Of a DNA stretch of 64,000 bases, positions 1 through 9,516 are shown piece after piece (position 1 is the first letter of the stretch; each line of letters begins with the position of its first letter). The stretch is taken from positions 310,001 to 374,000 of the forward strand of contig NZ_FXTN01000005.1 of assembly GCF_900182595.1 (NCBI RefSeq). The letters run 5' to 3'. The notes under the pieces are model-generated. The model worked only from the letters and a program-made list of their open reading frames with translations. It searched no databases and was not told the DNA's origin. Source of the DNA: Pedobacter westerhofensis. Its GTDB lineage: Bacteria; Bacteroidota; Bacteroidia; Sphingobacteriales; Sphingobacteriaceae. The position numbers and the translations under genes are program-made.

Positions 1-358
1 TTTTGCTTGCAGAGCCCAGGGCAATCTTAATTCCCTTTGCGTGTAAAGCCTGCAGCAATTCCAGTGAGCCCGGCAGTACTTCAGCAGCAGACATCTTACT
101 GATCATATCCACATACCATGTATTTTTTAATGTGGCGAGTTCTTCTTTCTCTTCATTGTTTTTTTGTACACCGCCCCAGTCTAATATTTTGTCCAGGGAG
201 CGCATACGGTTTACCCCTTTGAGCTGTTCATTTTGCTCATGGCTAAAGTCAAAACCCAGGGAATTGGCCAGTTTTTTCCAGGCCTGGTAGTGATACACAG
301 CTGTATCTACCAATACCCCATCCAGGTCAAAAATGCATGCTATCGTCGTATCTTCCAT
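1..358 (-). CDS. pgmB: Beta-phosphoglucomutase-like HAD hydrolase (3' end cut off)
   Basis: The gene starts at 358 on the minus strand and runs off the left edge, so only about 119 codons are seen. The N-terminus has the HAD motif I, CIFDLDGVLVDTAVYHYQAW, with the nucleophile Asp and the acid/base Asp two residues later. The cap region contains KGVNRMRSLDKIL, typical of beta-phosphoglucomutase, and the last visible residues lead into motif II (IALGSASK). The family converts beta-glucose 1-phosphate to glucose 6-phosphate after maltose or trehalose phosphorolysis. It lies 14 bp downstream of the GH13 amylase on the same strand, which supports a role in alpha-glucan use. A maltose phosphorylase (GH65) just beyond the edge would fit but is only inferred. 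Confidence 0.88.
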   Translation of the reverse strand, partial: MEDTTIACIFDLDGVLVDTAVYHYQAWKKLANSLGFDFSHEQNEQLKGVNRMRSLDKILDWGGVQKNNEEKEELATLKNTWYVDMISKMSAAEVLPGSLELLQALHAKGIKIALGSASK

Positions 359-372
359 CAGTATCTATATTT

Positions 373-2220
373 TTAGTTCAGTTCCAGTACCAGCGTTGTT
401 TGTGCCGGCACAGCAATCTCTGTATTTGTTTTCAGTTTCTCTCCGCTGATCACATTGCTCAGTGAGGTTGTATTTTTCATTTGACCAGCAAACCTGGCAG
501 TTTTCAGCGTTTTTGCTTTATCCTCTGCGTTCAAAATTACCATTACGCTTTTAGTTCCTGCATCCGTTGTTCTGAAATACACATATATACCGTCTTCCGG
601 TACATACTGGATCAGTTTGCCGGACTGCAGGGCAGGGCTTTGCTGGCGGAAATGCGCCAGTTTGCTTACATAATTGAAGGCTTCATTTTCCTGTGGGGTA
701 CGGCCTGCGGCAGTAAATTTACTCATTTTATCTCCTGCCCATCCGCCGGGGAAATCAGACCTTACCAATCCGTCAGGATCAGAAAAGTTTTTCATTAAAA
801 TCTCTGTACCGTAATACAGCTGCGGTACACCGCGCATCGTCAGCAGTAAGGCTATACCCGATTTGTATTTATTGATATCCTCTTTGATCAGGGAGTAAAA
901 ACGGCTCATATCATGGTTATCCAAAAAGATCGCGTTGCGGTTGGCATCCTGGTAAAGGAAATCCTGAGATAGAACAGTATACAACCTGAAAATACCGTCT
1001 GTCCAGCCGGATTTACCATTCAGTGCTTCATAAAACGTATTTTTGAGCATGTTGTCTGTCACGCCTGGAAGCTGTGTATCAAGTCCCCTGCTTACGGTAT
1101 TACCCTGTGTAAAATAAGCCTGTGAGGCTACAGAGTTTACCAGTGTTTCGCCAAAGATAGACAGATGTGGAAACTCAGCTTTCAGCTTTGTAGCCCAGTC
1201 GGCCATATAAGCCGGTTCATTGTAAGGATAAGTATCCAGTCTCAGTCCGTCGATACCGGCATATTCGATCCACCAGATATGGTTTTGTGTCAGGTAATTC
1301 TGCACATAGGGGTTTCTTTCATTCAGGTCTGGCATGGTAGGTACAAACCAGCCGTCCAGCATTTTCTTCCTGTCGCCTTCCGCAGCATGAGGGTCCATTA
1401 CAGGCTCATCGCGATAGCTGCTTTGTGTGTATACCGGCCATTGGTTCACCCAGTCTTTCATTGGCAGGTCTTTAAAGATCCAGTGACCTGTGCCGATGTG
1501 GTTATGCACGATATCTTTGATGATTTTTAAGCCATTTGCGTGTGCTTTTTCTACGTAAGCTTTAAATAAGGCATTGGTTCCGTAACGCGGATCAATCTGA
1601 TAATGATCCGTTACAGCATAGCCGTGATAAGAAGCCTTTGGCATATCATTTTCTACCTCCGGTGTCATCCACAGCGTAGTTACGCCCAGGTCTTTGAAAT
1701 AATCCAGGTGGTTCATCACACCCTGTATATCTCCGCCATGGCGGTAATACATCGAGTCGCGGTTGAGCGTTTGTTCTGCCAGTCCTTTCACTTTATCGTT
1801 AGATGGATCGCCGTTTGCAAAGCGGTCTGGCATCAGCAGATAGATCAGGTCTTTATTGGTTACGCCCTGGATGCGGGATGGAGAGGCATCTCTGTTTTTC
1901 AGCTCATAGCTGTAATCGAATTTCTTTTTGCCGTTTTCCATAAAGGAGATCGGGAATTTGCCTGCTTTCGCAGCGGCGGATATCTCCAGGTCGATGAAGA
2001 GATAGTTAGGGTTTTCAACCTGGTGTACTTCTACCAGTTTCACACCGGGATAATCCAGCTTTGCTGTATAGCCTTTGATATTTTTACCATGCACCAGCAG
2101 CTGCAGTTTAGGATTTTTCATTCCTGTAAACCAGAACAGGGGATCCACATGATCCAGTTTAGACTGTGCCCAGGTATTTGCGGATAGCAGCACCAGGAAA
2201 ATAACGCATAACTTCTTCAT
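373..2220 (-). CDS. Secreted GH13 alpha-amylase/neopullulanase (SusA-like)
   Basis: 615 residues with signal peptide MKKLCVIFLVLLSANTWAQ. Residues about 20-110 look like the N-terminal beta domain of cyclomaltodextrinase and neopullulanase enzymes. The GH13 barrel follows: DIVHNH at 236-241 (conserved region I), GIDGLRLD with the nucleophile Asp at 329, GETL with the acid Glu at 358, and DNHD with the third acid at 437. A short C-terminal beta domain ends the protein. It should cleave alpha-1,4 (perhaps alpha-1,6) glucan oligosaccharides in the periplasm. It is the fourth gene of the susC-susD-susE cluster and lies just before pgmB, so product sugars probably feed pgmB. The exact substrate (starch, pullulan or cyclodextrin) cannot be read from the sequence. 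Confidence 0.92.
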   Translation of the reverse strand: MKKLCVIFLVLLSANTWAQSKLDHVDPLFWFTGMKNPKLQLLVHGKNIKGYTAKLDYPGVKLVEVHQVENPNYLFIDLEISAAAKAGKFPISFMENGKKKFDYSYELKNRDASPSRIQGVTNKDLIYLLMPDRFANGDPSNDKVKGLAEQTLNRDSMYYRHGGDIQGVMNHLDYFKDLGVTTLWMTPEVENDMPKASYHGYAVTDHYQIDPRYGTNALFKAYVEKAHANGLKIIKDIVHNHIGTGHWIFKDLPMKDWVNQWPVYTQSSYRDEPVMDPHAAEGDRKKMLDGWFVPTMPDLNERNPYVQNYLTQNHIWWIEYAGIDGLRLDTYPYNEPAYMADWATKLKAEFPHLSIFGETLVNSVASQAYFTQGNTVSRGLDTQLPGVTDNMLKNTFYEALNGKSGWTDGIFRLYTVLSQDFLYQDANRNAIFLDNHDMSRFYSLIKEDINKYKSGIALLLTMRGVPQLYYGTEILMKNFSDPDGLVRSDFPGGWAGDKMSKFTAAGRTPQENEAFNYVSKLAHFRQQSPALQSGKLIQYVPEDGIYVYFRTTDAGTKSVMVILNAEDKAKTLKTARFAGQMKNTTSLSNVISGEKLKTNTEIAVPAQTTLVLELN

Positions 2221-2266
2221 TTTTTTGCTTGTTTTCTAAAACTGAACGGAAAGATAAATTGGAGAA

Positions 2267-2298
2267 TAAAAAAAATGCCCCGACCGTAATCAGGGCAC
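2267..2298 (-). terminator. Possible intrinsic terminator or attenuator between susE and the amylase gene
   Basis: On the minus strand TGCCC pairs with GGGCA (plus strand 2276-2280 with 2293-2297) and is followed by a run of eight T (plus strand A run at 2268-2275). The stem is only 5 bp but GC-rich. It lies between the end of susE and the start of the amylase gene and could lower amylase expression relative to susCDE. Confidence 0.45.
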
Positions 2299-2311
2299 CG
2301 GTGGTGTGTTT

Positions 2312-3346
2312 TTATTGTAATAGTATCGAATAAACGTAGTTTCCAGGGATACTCACGTTAAATGTAATCTTGTAAGTGCCTGCTGTTACAGGGATAGCCG
2401 TGCCGCCTGCTACCAGCGTACCGTCTGCAGTAGCGTTGCTTCCAAAGTTGATGTCGTCCGTTCCGTTAGCCCTGAACTTGATTGTTCCGGCAGACAGCGC
2501 TTTGGTTACTGTCCATACTTTGGTAGTGTTGTCATAGGTCATTGGTGCTTCAACATTTCCTGTTCCCGAGCCCATCACCGCCCATGTAGTTTTTACTGCA
2601 GAGTACGTCAGTGCAGTAGTGTTTGCTTTAAGCTGGTAATATCCCGCTCCATTGATCTTCAGGTTATCGCCTGCGCCTGCTACAATCTTGCCCGCAGCAG
2701 AAGTTCCGTAAATGATATTGTCCCAATTAGGCGCAGAAGTGATTTTGAACTCATTCACTGGGTCCGGGAAATAAATATATCCTTCATACATTTTGTTATC
2801 CTCTACAGATGATATTTTTGATGCTGTGGCTGGCGCCCATCCCTGATATGCACCTGGCACATAAAGCGAGGGATAATCAATGATGATCTGGTAAGGAGTT
2901 ACGGTAAAAGTCAGCGTGTTTGAATAGGCGGCAGGATGTTTATCACTGATGGTCGCTTTGACCCTCAGATCGATTTTTCCGGCTACACCATTTGTCAGCT
3001 TCAGCTGATTGGTAATGCTGTTGATATCTGCAACGGTAATGGTTTTTGTAAGCAATGATCCGGCTGATATTTCCTTGGGCGCTTTAAAGTTATTTCCCGA
3101 GATATCTACCTGGACAGTGTAAGATACCACACTGCCTTCAAACCCAAAGGTTGATGCAGTCCAGTTGAAAACGCCGAAGTTAACTGCGGCATTTTCTTCT
3201 TTTAATACCTGTGTTGTCAGCGCAGAAGAGGTTACAGCCGCTGCGGTGCCATTTCCGGCAACCACTTTAGTTTCGTCTTTTTTGCAGGACATGAACAATA
3301 GTATAAACATACTAAAGGCCATAAATTTTGTAAATAATGATTTCAT
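2312..3346 (-). CDS. susE: SusE-like outer membrane starch-binding lipoprotein
   Basis: The start at 3346 (MKSLFTKFMAFSM) is chosen because it gives a normal lipoprotein signal peptide with LLFMSC and lipid-modified Cys at 21; an upstream in-frame start at 3379 would add 11 residues before it. The protein has about 344 residues. Residues 50-160 form an Ig-like domain typical of the SusE N-terminus (NWTASTFGFEG, YTVQVD). The rest holds repeated beta-rich modules with YVPGAYQGWAPATA and similar aromatic motifs, the pattern of SusE/SusF starch-binding domains. It lies downstream of susD. It should sit on the cell surface and bind alpha-glucan for the SusCD importer. SusF-like naming is also possible. 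Confidence 0.85.
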   Translation of the reverse strand: MKSLFTKFMAFSMFILLFMSCKKDETKVVAGNGTAAAVTSSALTTQVLKEENAAVNFGVFNWTASTFGFEGSVVSYTVQVDISGNNFKAPKEISAGSLLTKTITVADINSITNQLKLTNGVAGKIDLRVKATISDKHPAAYSNTLTFTVTPYQIIIDYPSLYVPGAYQGWAPATASKISSVEDNKMYEGYIYFPDPVNEFKITSAPNWDNIIYGTSAAGKIVAGAGDNLKINGAGYYQLKANTTALTYSAVKTTWAVMGSGTGNVEAPMTYDNTTKVWTVTKALSAGTIKFRANGTDDINFGSNATADGTLVAGGTAIPVTAGTYKITFNVSIPGNYVYSILLQ

Positions 3347-3373
3347 ATTTTTATGATTACATCTGTCAGATAT

Positions 3374-3431
3374 AGCCATTGAGGGTTAAATACTATAGCT
3401 TTTTGTGCTGATACATTTATCCTCAATGGTT
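3374..3431. repeat. Inverted repeat in the susD-susE intergenic gap
   Basis: CCATTGAGG at 3376-3384 pairs perfectly with CCTCAATGG at 3421-3429 around a 36-nt loop, and outer bases can add a G.T and an A-T pair. It lies between the susD stop and the susE start in the transcript. There is no T tract, so it may be an mRNA stabilising or processing hairpin and not a terminator. Confidence 0.5.
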
Positions 3432-3444
3432 AATCTCTATTCTA

Positions 3445-5013
3445 TTAATAGCCTGGATTTTGTGTTAAGTTCGTATTTGCAATTACATCAGCTGTAGGCA
3501 AAGGAAAGATATTACGTGTTGCATCAACTGCACGTCCGGCTCTTACACCACCTTTCCATGGCCATACGTATGAACCGTCTGTAAATCTACCGTAGCGTAC
3601 AAGGTCGGTACGTCTGTAACCTTCCCAGTAAAACTCTTTTGCTCTTTCTGTTAATATATTGTCCAGTGTGAGTGAGGATACGTTTCCTGAATCATTCCCG
3701 TAGGCACGGCTGCGTAAAAGGTTTACATAAGTCAGCGCAGTAGCGGTTGTACCACCTGTACCACCACGCAGCACAGCTTCTGCATAATTAAGGTAAGCTT
3801 CTGGCAAACGGAACAATGGAAAATCAACCGAGGAGAATGTACCGTTGTTGGAAGTAGCTGGAACACCTGCCTGGTTAATGTTCTTAAATTTCGTTACCCG
3901 CAGGCCGTCAGTAAACACCCCGATATCATCATTGGCAGCTTTGGTACCAAAAAACAGGTAGCGCTGATCTGTGGCCGAGGCATTACCAAATAATGCCGGC
4001 AATGTTGAGCTGGCATGGATACCGCCCCATCCCCCATTCGGCACACCGAAAGAGGCAGGGTTCATATCACCATTGATCGATGCATTGATGATGAAAGTTG
4101 TACCCCCATAGTTTTGCGTAAAGTTTCCATCGTAATTGATTGCCAGGATTGTTTCCAGGTTGTTCTGATCGTTATCAGAGAGGAACAGGTTTTTGTAGGC
4201 CGGTTGCAGTCTGTAGTTTCCTGCGATGACTTTACTGGCATAAGTAATTGCTTCAGTATATTTCGCTGTTCCGGTATATACTGCAGCATTAAGGTACAAA
4301 CGTGACAATAACATATCTGCAGCACCTTTGGAAGCGCGACCGTATTCAGGTGTTGTCATCAGCAAAGGTTCAACTGCCAGCAGTTCCGATTCTACATATT
4401 TGAAAAGGTCGGCACGTTTGATCTGTTTTGGTGAAACGATACCGATGGTATTTTCTTCGGTAAGAATTGGCGGATTGCCAAAAAGGTCCATCAGCACCCA
4501 GTACTGGTAAGCGCGCAGGAATCTGGCTTCTGCCCTGTAGCCAGCGATATTGGTTGCATCAGCTCCCGTGATATTACGGGAAGCCAGTTTCTCATCTGTA
4601 CTCTCGCGAAGGAATTCGTTTGCTACCGTGATTTGGTACAGGCTTCTGGTATATAATCCGCGCAGGATGATGTTATCCGCACTGAAGGTCATGTAATTCA
4701 GGTCGTACACTCCCGCATCGTTCCATACGCACAAACCTTCGTCAGAAGTCAGTTCCTGTGCATTCCAGTACAGACGGATAAAGTCGGACGTACCTGCATC
4801 GATACCGCCCAGGTCGCTGTTGCCGGATCCGGAGCCACTGGTAGTTGCAAAACTTGCATACACTTTTGCCAGTACTTGTTTATATCCCGCTGGTGTAGCG
4901 TAAACCACATCAGAAGTAAGGTCATTTGTAGGCGTTAAGTTCAGGTCTTTTTTACAAGACGAGAGGGTAGCCATTAAAATGGCTGCAGCCGTAAATATTT
5001 TATATAGTTTCAT
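3445..5013 (-). CDS. susD: RagB/SusD family nutrient-binding lipoprotein
   Basis: 522 residues. The signal peptide MKLYKIFTAAAILMATLSSC ends with lipidated Cys20, as for surface lipoproteins. The N-terminal YATPAGYKQVLAKVYASFA region, the helical middle (RFLRAYQYWVLMDLFGNPP, a SusD TPR-like signature) and the C-terminal ERAKEFYWEGYRRTDLVRYG are classic SusD motifs. SusD proteins cap the SusC barrel and bind the glycan. It lies 18 bp downstream of susC and surely works with it. The amylase and SusE next door point to alpha-glucan as ligand. Confidence 0.96.
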   Translation of the reverse strand: MKLYKIFTAAAILMATLSSCKKDLNLTPTNDLTSDVVYATPAGYKQVLAKVYASFATTSGSGSGNSDLGGIDAGTSDFIRLYWNAQELTSDEGLCVWNDAGVYDLNYMTFSADNIILRGLYTRSLYQITVANEFLRESTDEKLASRNITGADATNIAGYRAEARFLRAYQYWVLMDLFGNPPILTEENTIGIVSPKQIKRADLFKYVESELLAVEPLLMTTPEYGRASKGAADMLLSRLYLNAAVYTGTAKYTEAITYASKVIAGNYRLQPAYKNLFLSDNDQNNLETILAINYDGNFTQNYGGTTFIINASINGDMNPASFGVPNGGWGGIHASSTLPALFGNASATDQRYLFFGTKAANDDIGVFTDGLRVTKFKNINQAGVPATSNNGTFSSVDFPLFRLPEAYLNYAEAVLRGGTGGTTATALTYVNLLRSRAYGNDSGNVSSLTLDNILTERAKEFYWEGYRRTDLVRYGRFTDGSYVWPWKGGVRAGRAVDATRNIFPLPTADVIANTNLTQNPGY

Positions 5014-5031
5014 CTTCTTATCTATTATTTA

Positions 5032-8016
5032 TTAAAAACCAACATTGACACCCAGACTATATGTTCTTGGTCTCGGGTACAGGTTATAATCAATTCCTGT
5101 ACTATTTTCAGGATCAATACCTTTGTAGTCAGAGATTACAAATACGTTCTGAACATTTGCAGTGAAGCGCAGTGTAGTGCTTCTGTTTGGAGAGATCCTT
5201 CCGAAGTTATAGGCCAGGCCTGCGTTATCCATTTTCAGGAATGAAGCATTGCGGACATAGTAATCGCTCAGGAACTGGTTGGCTGTAAAATTAGTCTCCA
5301 GTAAATTGCTGCCTGCATTGTTGATCAGTCCGCTTGGGCTCAGCACATTTCTGCTTACACCCAGGTTAGAAGAAACGTTGTCATACATATAGTTGCCCAG
5401 GTTTCCGCGAAGTACGGTGCTCAGTGTCCATTTCTTGTAGTTGAACGAAGTAGTGAAACCCAGGATCACTTTGGCCTGCGGAGATTTGTAGAAGTACCTG
5501 TCCTGGTCGTTCACCACGCCATCATTGTTCAGATCCTGGTAGACACCTTCGATAGGCGCGCCCTGTGCATTATAAACCTGTTTGTATACCAGGAAGGCAC
5601 CAGGATTGTAACCTGCAGCATTCCATTTCAGTGTAGTACCGGTTGCGCCGGTAATGTCGCCCGCACCGATTTTATAATTAGGATCCGGATTTAAAGACAG
5701 ATTGGTTACTTTGTTTTTGTTGTAGGTAACGTTGAAGCCCATGTCCCAGTTGATGTCATCGCTTTTTACAATAGCCACATTGATGCTGGCTTCGATACCT
5801 TTGTTTTCCATGTTACCAACATTTGTCAGCAATAAGTTGCTGAAGTTGGTTCCTACCGGGATAGGTACAGTGCTCAGCAGGTCTTTGGTTTTTTTGTAGT
5901 ACACATCTACACTACCAAAAACGCGTCCTTTGAACAAACCGTAATCGATACCTGCATTATAGGTGGTAGAGGTTTCCCATTTCAGGTTTGCATCGTATGC
6001 AAGCGGGGTATAGAAGTGGTAGTACTGACCACCGATATAGTACTGCTGCTCATTTACACTGTTGTAATAGTTTGGCAGGTAGCTCAGGTTGGCAATACCA
6101 TCCTGCTGACCGGTAATACCATAACTTAAACGCAGTTTCAGATCAGAAAACACTTTGCTTTCTTTCAGGAAATCTTCATTGATGGCTTTCCAGGTAAAAC
6201 CTGCCGACGGGAAATAGCCCCATCTCTGGTCTTCACTGAACTTGGAAGATCCATCAGCACGCATTGTACCAGAAAGGATATATTTATCGGCCAGTGTGTA
6301 TACCACACGTCCATAATAAGAGAGCAACCTGTTTCTCTGTACATCAAAAGGAAATACCGGAGTGCTTAATAATCCGCCTATTGCATTGTAGCTGTTGAAA
6401 TTGTAGGTAGTAGTGGCGTTATCATAGTAACCATATCCGGCCGTAGCGTTGATGTTACTGTTGATCCCTTTCAGGTCCTTTGCATAATTGAAATAGACCT
6501 CTGCCAATTTATTATGTCTTACAGAGTTATATTGTGTTGCTGAACCATTGGTAGCAAAACTCTGCGCTGCATAAGCAGGGATGTTGGTTGTTCCATATCC
6601 TTTAGACACATCATAACCTCCATTGGCATTCAAATGTAATTCCGGCAGAAAATGGAAAGAGTAATCCAGTCTTAAGTTACCAAAGCTTCTGTCGGCTTTA
6701 CCAAGGTCAGTTTTCTCTTCAATCAGTCCGAGAGGGTTCCTTGGTGCATTCGGATTTAACTGTCCTGTAGAACCTACCCATTCAAAGTAATTGCCATACG
6801 GATTATTCGCATAAACAGGCTGGGTAGGGTCAAACTGAATGGCAGCCTTCACCGCATCCTGGTTGGCAAAGCGGGATTCGCTCAGGGTTCCTTTTAAGTT
6901 CAGGTCTACTTTCAGGTGGTTATCAAAGAAAGTTGGGTTTAATGTCAGTGCAGCAGAAGCACGCGTCAGGTTATCCGTAAGCAGTGAACCTTTCTGATCC
7001 AGGTAGCCACCAGAGAAACGGTAAGGAACTTTTTTAAATGTTCCGGCAATGCTCAGGTTGTTGTCTGTACTGAATACATTTTTATAGATGACATCCTGCC
7101 AGTCGGTATTTGCCGTTCCCAGCAAAGCTTTCTGATCAGCAGTACCATTGGCGTTTACGTAGGTACGAATCTGGTCCGCAGATAATACATCTACTTTTTT
7201 GGCAACTGTTAAGTAGGAATTTACACTACTGAAGTTGATCACAGGTGCACCCGATCTGCCTTTTTTGGTGGTGATCAGGATTACCCCGTTAGAAGCTCTT
7301 GAACCATAAATGGCTGTCGCATTTGCATCTTTCAGGATCGTAAAGGTCTCAATATCGTTTGGGTTGATCAGGCTCAGCGGGTTACCTACACCGGCGATCA
7401 CGTTACTACTAGTTGCCCCTGGTAACAGGTTACTGCTGAAAGGCACCCCATCAACAACGATCAGCGGATCATTACTGGCATTCAGTGAAGCCCCTCCCCT
7501 TACACGGATTGTACTTCCTGAACCAGGTGCACCACCGTTTGAAGTGATAGATACACCGGCAACTTTACCGGAGATCAGCTGCTCCGGCGAGGTGATATTA
7601 CCCTGCTGGAATTCTTTTGCACCTACTGTAGTAATTGATCCTGTCAGATCCTTCTTTTGTGCAGTACCGTAACCGATTACTACCACTTCATTTAGATTTT
7701 GTGCATCAGGTTTGAGGGAAAAGTTGGCAACCGTATTTGCCTGTACCGTTACATCCATATCAATGGACCGGTAGCCAATATAAGTTGCTGTTAAAGTAAC
7801 AGAACCACTGGCCACACCAGTCAGCCGGTAATTACCTCTCGCGTCTGTGCTTGAAACTTTTGTCTGACCTTTTACCTGTACCGAAACACCGGGAAGCCCC
7901 AGTCCTGTTTCGTCAACTACTTTACCAGTTATGGTACCGGTTTGTGCCTGTACGGCAAGTGCTGCGAAGGTTAAAACCAGCAGCAAAACTCGCCTCATCA
8001 CGTAAAATACTTTCAT
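5032..8016 (-). CDS. susC: SusC/RagA family TonB-dependent outer membrane transporter
   Basis: 994 residues. A signal peptide (MKVFYVMRRVLLLVLTFAALAVQAQ) is followed by a carboxypeptidase-like regulatory domain (about 27-104), the SusC box EVVVIGYGTAQKKDLTGSI (from 110), a plug domain with GVILITTKKGR, and a 22-strand-type barrel ending in aromatic Phe994. A start at 7998 (MRRVLLL) is an alternative. It imports bound oligosaccharides with energy from TonB-ExbBD, which are not in this window. It is the first gene of the susC-susD-susE-amylase-pgmB unit. The 470-bp region upstream holds a strong LacI-type palindrome, so maltose-like inducer control is likely. Confidence 0.96.
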   Translation of the reverse strand: MKVFYVMRRVLLLVLTFAALAVQAQTGTITGKVVDETGLGLPGVSVQVKGQTKVSSTDARGNYRLTGVASGSVTLTATYIGYRSIDMDVTVQANTVANFSLKPDAQNLNEVVVIGYGTAQKKDLTGSITTVGAKEFQQGNITSPEQLISGKVAGVSITSNGGAPGSGSTIRVRGGASLNASNDPLIVVDGVPFSSNLLPGATSSNVIAGVGNPLSLINPNDIETFTILKDANATAIYGSRASNGVILITTKKGRSGAPVINFSSVNSYLTVAKKVDVLSADQIRTYVNANGTADQKALLGTANTDWQDVIYKNVFSTDNNLSIAGTFKKVPYRFSGGYLDQKGSLLTDNLTRASAALTLNPTFFDNHLKVDLNLKGTLSESRFANQDAVKAAIQFDPTQPVYANNPYGNYFEWVGSTGQLNPNAPRNPLGLIEEKTDLGKADRSFGNLRLDYSFHFLPELHLNANGGYDVSKGYGTTNIPAYAAQSFATNGSATQYNSVRHNKLAEVYFNYAKDLKGINSNINATAGYGYYDNATTTYNFNSYNAIGGLLSTPVFPFDVQRNRLLSYYGRVVYTLADKYILSGTMRADGSSKFSEDQRWGYFPSAGFTWKAINEDFLKESKVFSDLKLRLSYGITGQQDGIANLSYLPNYYNSVNEQQYYIGGQYYHFYTPLAYDANLKWETSTTYNAGIDYGLFKGRVFGSVDVYYKKTKDLLSTVPIPVGTNFSNLLLTNVGNMENKGIEASINVAIVKSDDINWDMGFNVTYNKNKVTNLSLNPDPNYKIGAGDITGATGTTLKWNAAGYNPGAFLVYKQVYNAQGAPIEGVYQDLNNDGVVNDQDRYFYKSPQAKVILGFTTSFNYKKWTLSTVLRGNLGNYMYDNVSSNLGVSRNVLSPSGLINNAGSNLLETNFTANQFLSDYYVRNASFLKMDNAGLAYNFGRISPNRSTTLRFTANVQNVFVISDYKGIDPENSTGIDYNLYPRPRTYSLGVNVGF

Positions 8017-8486
8017 ATTTATTGCTCTTTTTGGGTTATATATTTGGGTGTTATCTGAACGTGCATAACGCTCTGTGTAAATTTACATCCGGCATCAATA
8101 TTTCCAAATTTTATATCAAAATAATATTTAACGCAGTATTTTATACTCTTAAAAAGAGATTTTCAGTCAACAAATTCTTCACAACTTTTTACACAATTCT
8201 AAAAAAGTACGACATAACAAATTGTATTACAAATACATATGACTTTTTTAAGACAATTTAAAGTGTTTTTTATACACTAAGTGAATTTTGGGCTATTTTA
8301 CGGGAACGATACCGGGAACGTTCCCGGTATTACTGACTATCTGATTATATAAGTCAGATTTAAAACCTTGGATTCTGCGTATTTTGCTTCAGTCCACAGT
8401 TTTTTTTCACAAAAACAGCCCGGAAAAGCAGCCTCAAAACTGCTGCAAATTCTGCTGTAAAAAGCAGCAGGACAAATGAAATTATT
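8017..8486. other. 470-bp regulatory gap between lacI and susC
   Basis: No gene is seen here. The part next to susC (8020-8280) is very A+T rich and should carry the susC promoter, though I found no exact TAnnTTTG box on the minus strand. The middle holds the LacI-type palindrome (8309-8330). The part next to lacI has a small hairpin, CTGCTG at 8452-8457 with CAGCAG at 8465-8470, without a good T tract. An imperfect CTGAC/GTCAG inverted repeat lies at about 8333-8357. Confidence 0.6.
8309..8330. promoter_or_regulatory. 22-bp perfect palindrome, probable LacI-family operator
   Basis: The half-site ATACCGGGAAC is followed directly by its exact reverse complement, with the centre between 8319 and 8320 and the central CG typical of LacI-family operators. 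The core CGGGAACG also occurs once more just upstream at 8301-8308, as a direct half-site 12 bp away. The lacI-family gene starts its coding 3' end only about 150 bp away, and susC is the next gene on the other side. I infer that this regulator binds here; the site is about 290 bp upstream of the susC start codon, so activation or looping is possible as well as simple repression. Confidence 0.75.
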
Positions 8487-9500
8487 TTAGAGTTTCGCGG
8501 TGGAGTTTCGCTTGATCAGTTTGGAATCCAGCACAACAGTTTCGCTGCTGTTTACCAGTTCCGGCGACTCCAGCATTTTGAATAAAAGAGATGCAGCCTC
8601 TATACCGATTTGTGTAGACGGTTGTGTTACTGTTGTGAGCGAAGGGTTAAGCAGGGGAGCAATCTGCAGGCTGGAAAAGCCCACCACTTTAACTTCCTGC
8701 GGTATGGAGATATTCATATCATAGCAGGCATAATACGTAGCAAATGCCAAACGCTCTACGGAAGTAAATACGCCGTCAGGTTTAAGCCTGGTAAACATAT
8801 CTTTCAGGATCACATTATTCCGCTTATAGCTGTTCGTACAGTCAACAATCAAATTGTCATCAAACGGGATCCCGTATTTCTCCAGTGCATCAAGGTAGCC
8901 CTGCATCCTGGTTTTTCCAATAGACAGGTTTTTGTTGATCACCAGATAGGCAATGCGTTTACAACCCTGTTTAATCAGGTGACGGGTAGCAGAAAAACTG
9001 CTGTCATAATCATTTGTGATTACCCGCGGGGTAATGATATCTTCATAAACCCGGTCGAAAAATACCAGCGGCAGGCGCTGCTGGCTCAGTTCATTCAGGT
9101 AGGTATGGTCATTGGCTTCGCCTGATACCGACATAATGATCCCATCGGCGCGCCCGTTGTGTAAATGCCTGATAAAAGAAACCTCCTTTTCGTAATCATC
9201 ATCTGTCGCATAGATGAGGATATGATAACCCTTGCCCCTGGCAATTCGTTCTATACCATGAATGGCCTGTGAAAAAAAGTTATTTCCCAGTTCGGGAACG
9301 ATGACGGCAATGGTCTTGCTGCGCTGTTCGCGCAGGTTGCTGGCGTAATGATTTGGCTGATAGTTGTGTTCTTTTGCTGCTGCCAGTATTTTGTCCTTGG
9401 TTTCCTTGCTGATGTCACTATTATCCCTGAACGCCCGTGACACGGTCGAGGTAGATAAGTTGAGCACTTTTGCCAGTTCCTTTATATTGATATTACGCAT
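8487..9500 (-). CDS. LacI-family transcriptional regulator of the alpha-glucan locus
   Basis: 337 residues. The N-terminal helix-turn-helix has NIKELAKVLNLSTSTVSRAF (5-24) and the hinge helix region NHYASNLREQRSKTIAVIVP. The periplasmic-binding-protein-like sensor domain follows (NNFFSQAIHGIERIA, FFDRVYED, VVGFSSLQIAPLLNPSLTTV). Such proteins bind a sugar or sugar phosphate and change DNA affinity. It lies directly upstream of the susC operon on the same strand, and a perfect LacI-type palindrome is in the gap. It starts only 16 bp after the M28 peptidase gene stop, so it may be co-transcribed with that gene. Confidence 0.93.
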   Translation of the reverse strand: MRNINIKELAKVLNLSTSTVSRAFRDNSDISKETKDKILAAAKEHNYQPNHYASNLREQRSKTIAVIVPELGNNFFSQAIHGIERIARGKGYHILIYATDDDYEKEVSFIRHLHNGRADGIIMSVSGEANDHTYLNELSQQRLPLVFFDRVYEDIITPRVITNDYDSSFSATRHLIKQGCKRIAYLVINKNLSIGKTRMQGYLDALEKYGIPFDDNLIVDCTNSYKRNNVILKDMFTRLKPDGVFTSVERLAFATYYACYDMNISIPQEVKVVGFSSLQIAPLLNPSLTTVTQPSTQIGIEAASLLFKMLESPELVNSSETVVLDSKLIKRNSTAKL

Positions 9501-9516
9501 CTCAGCAAATATATGA

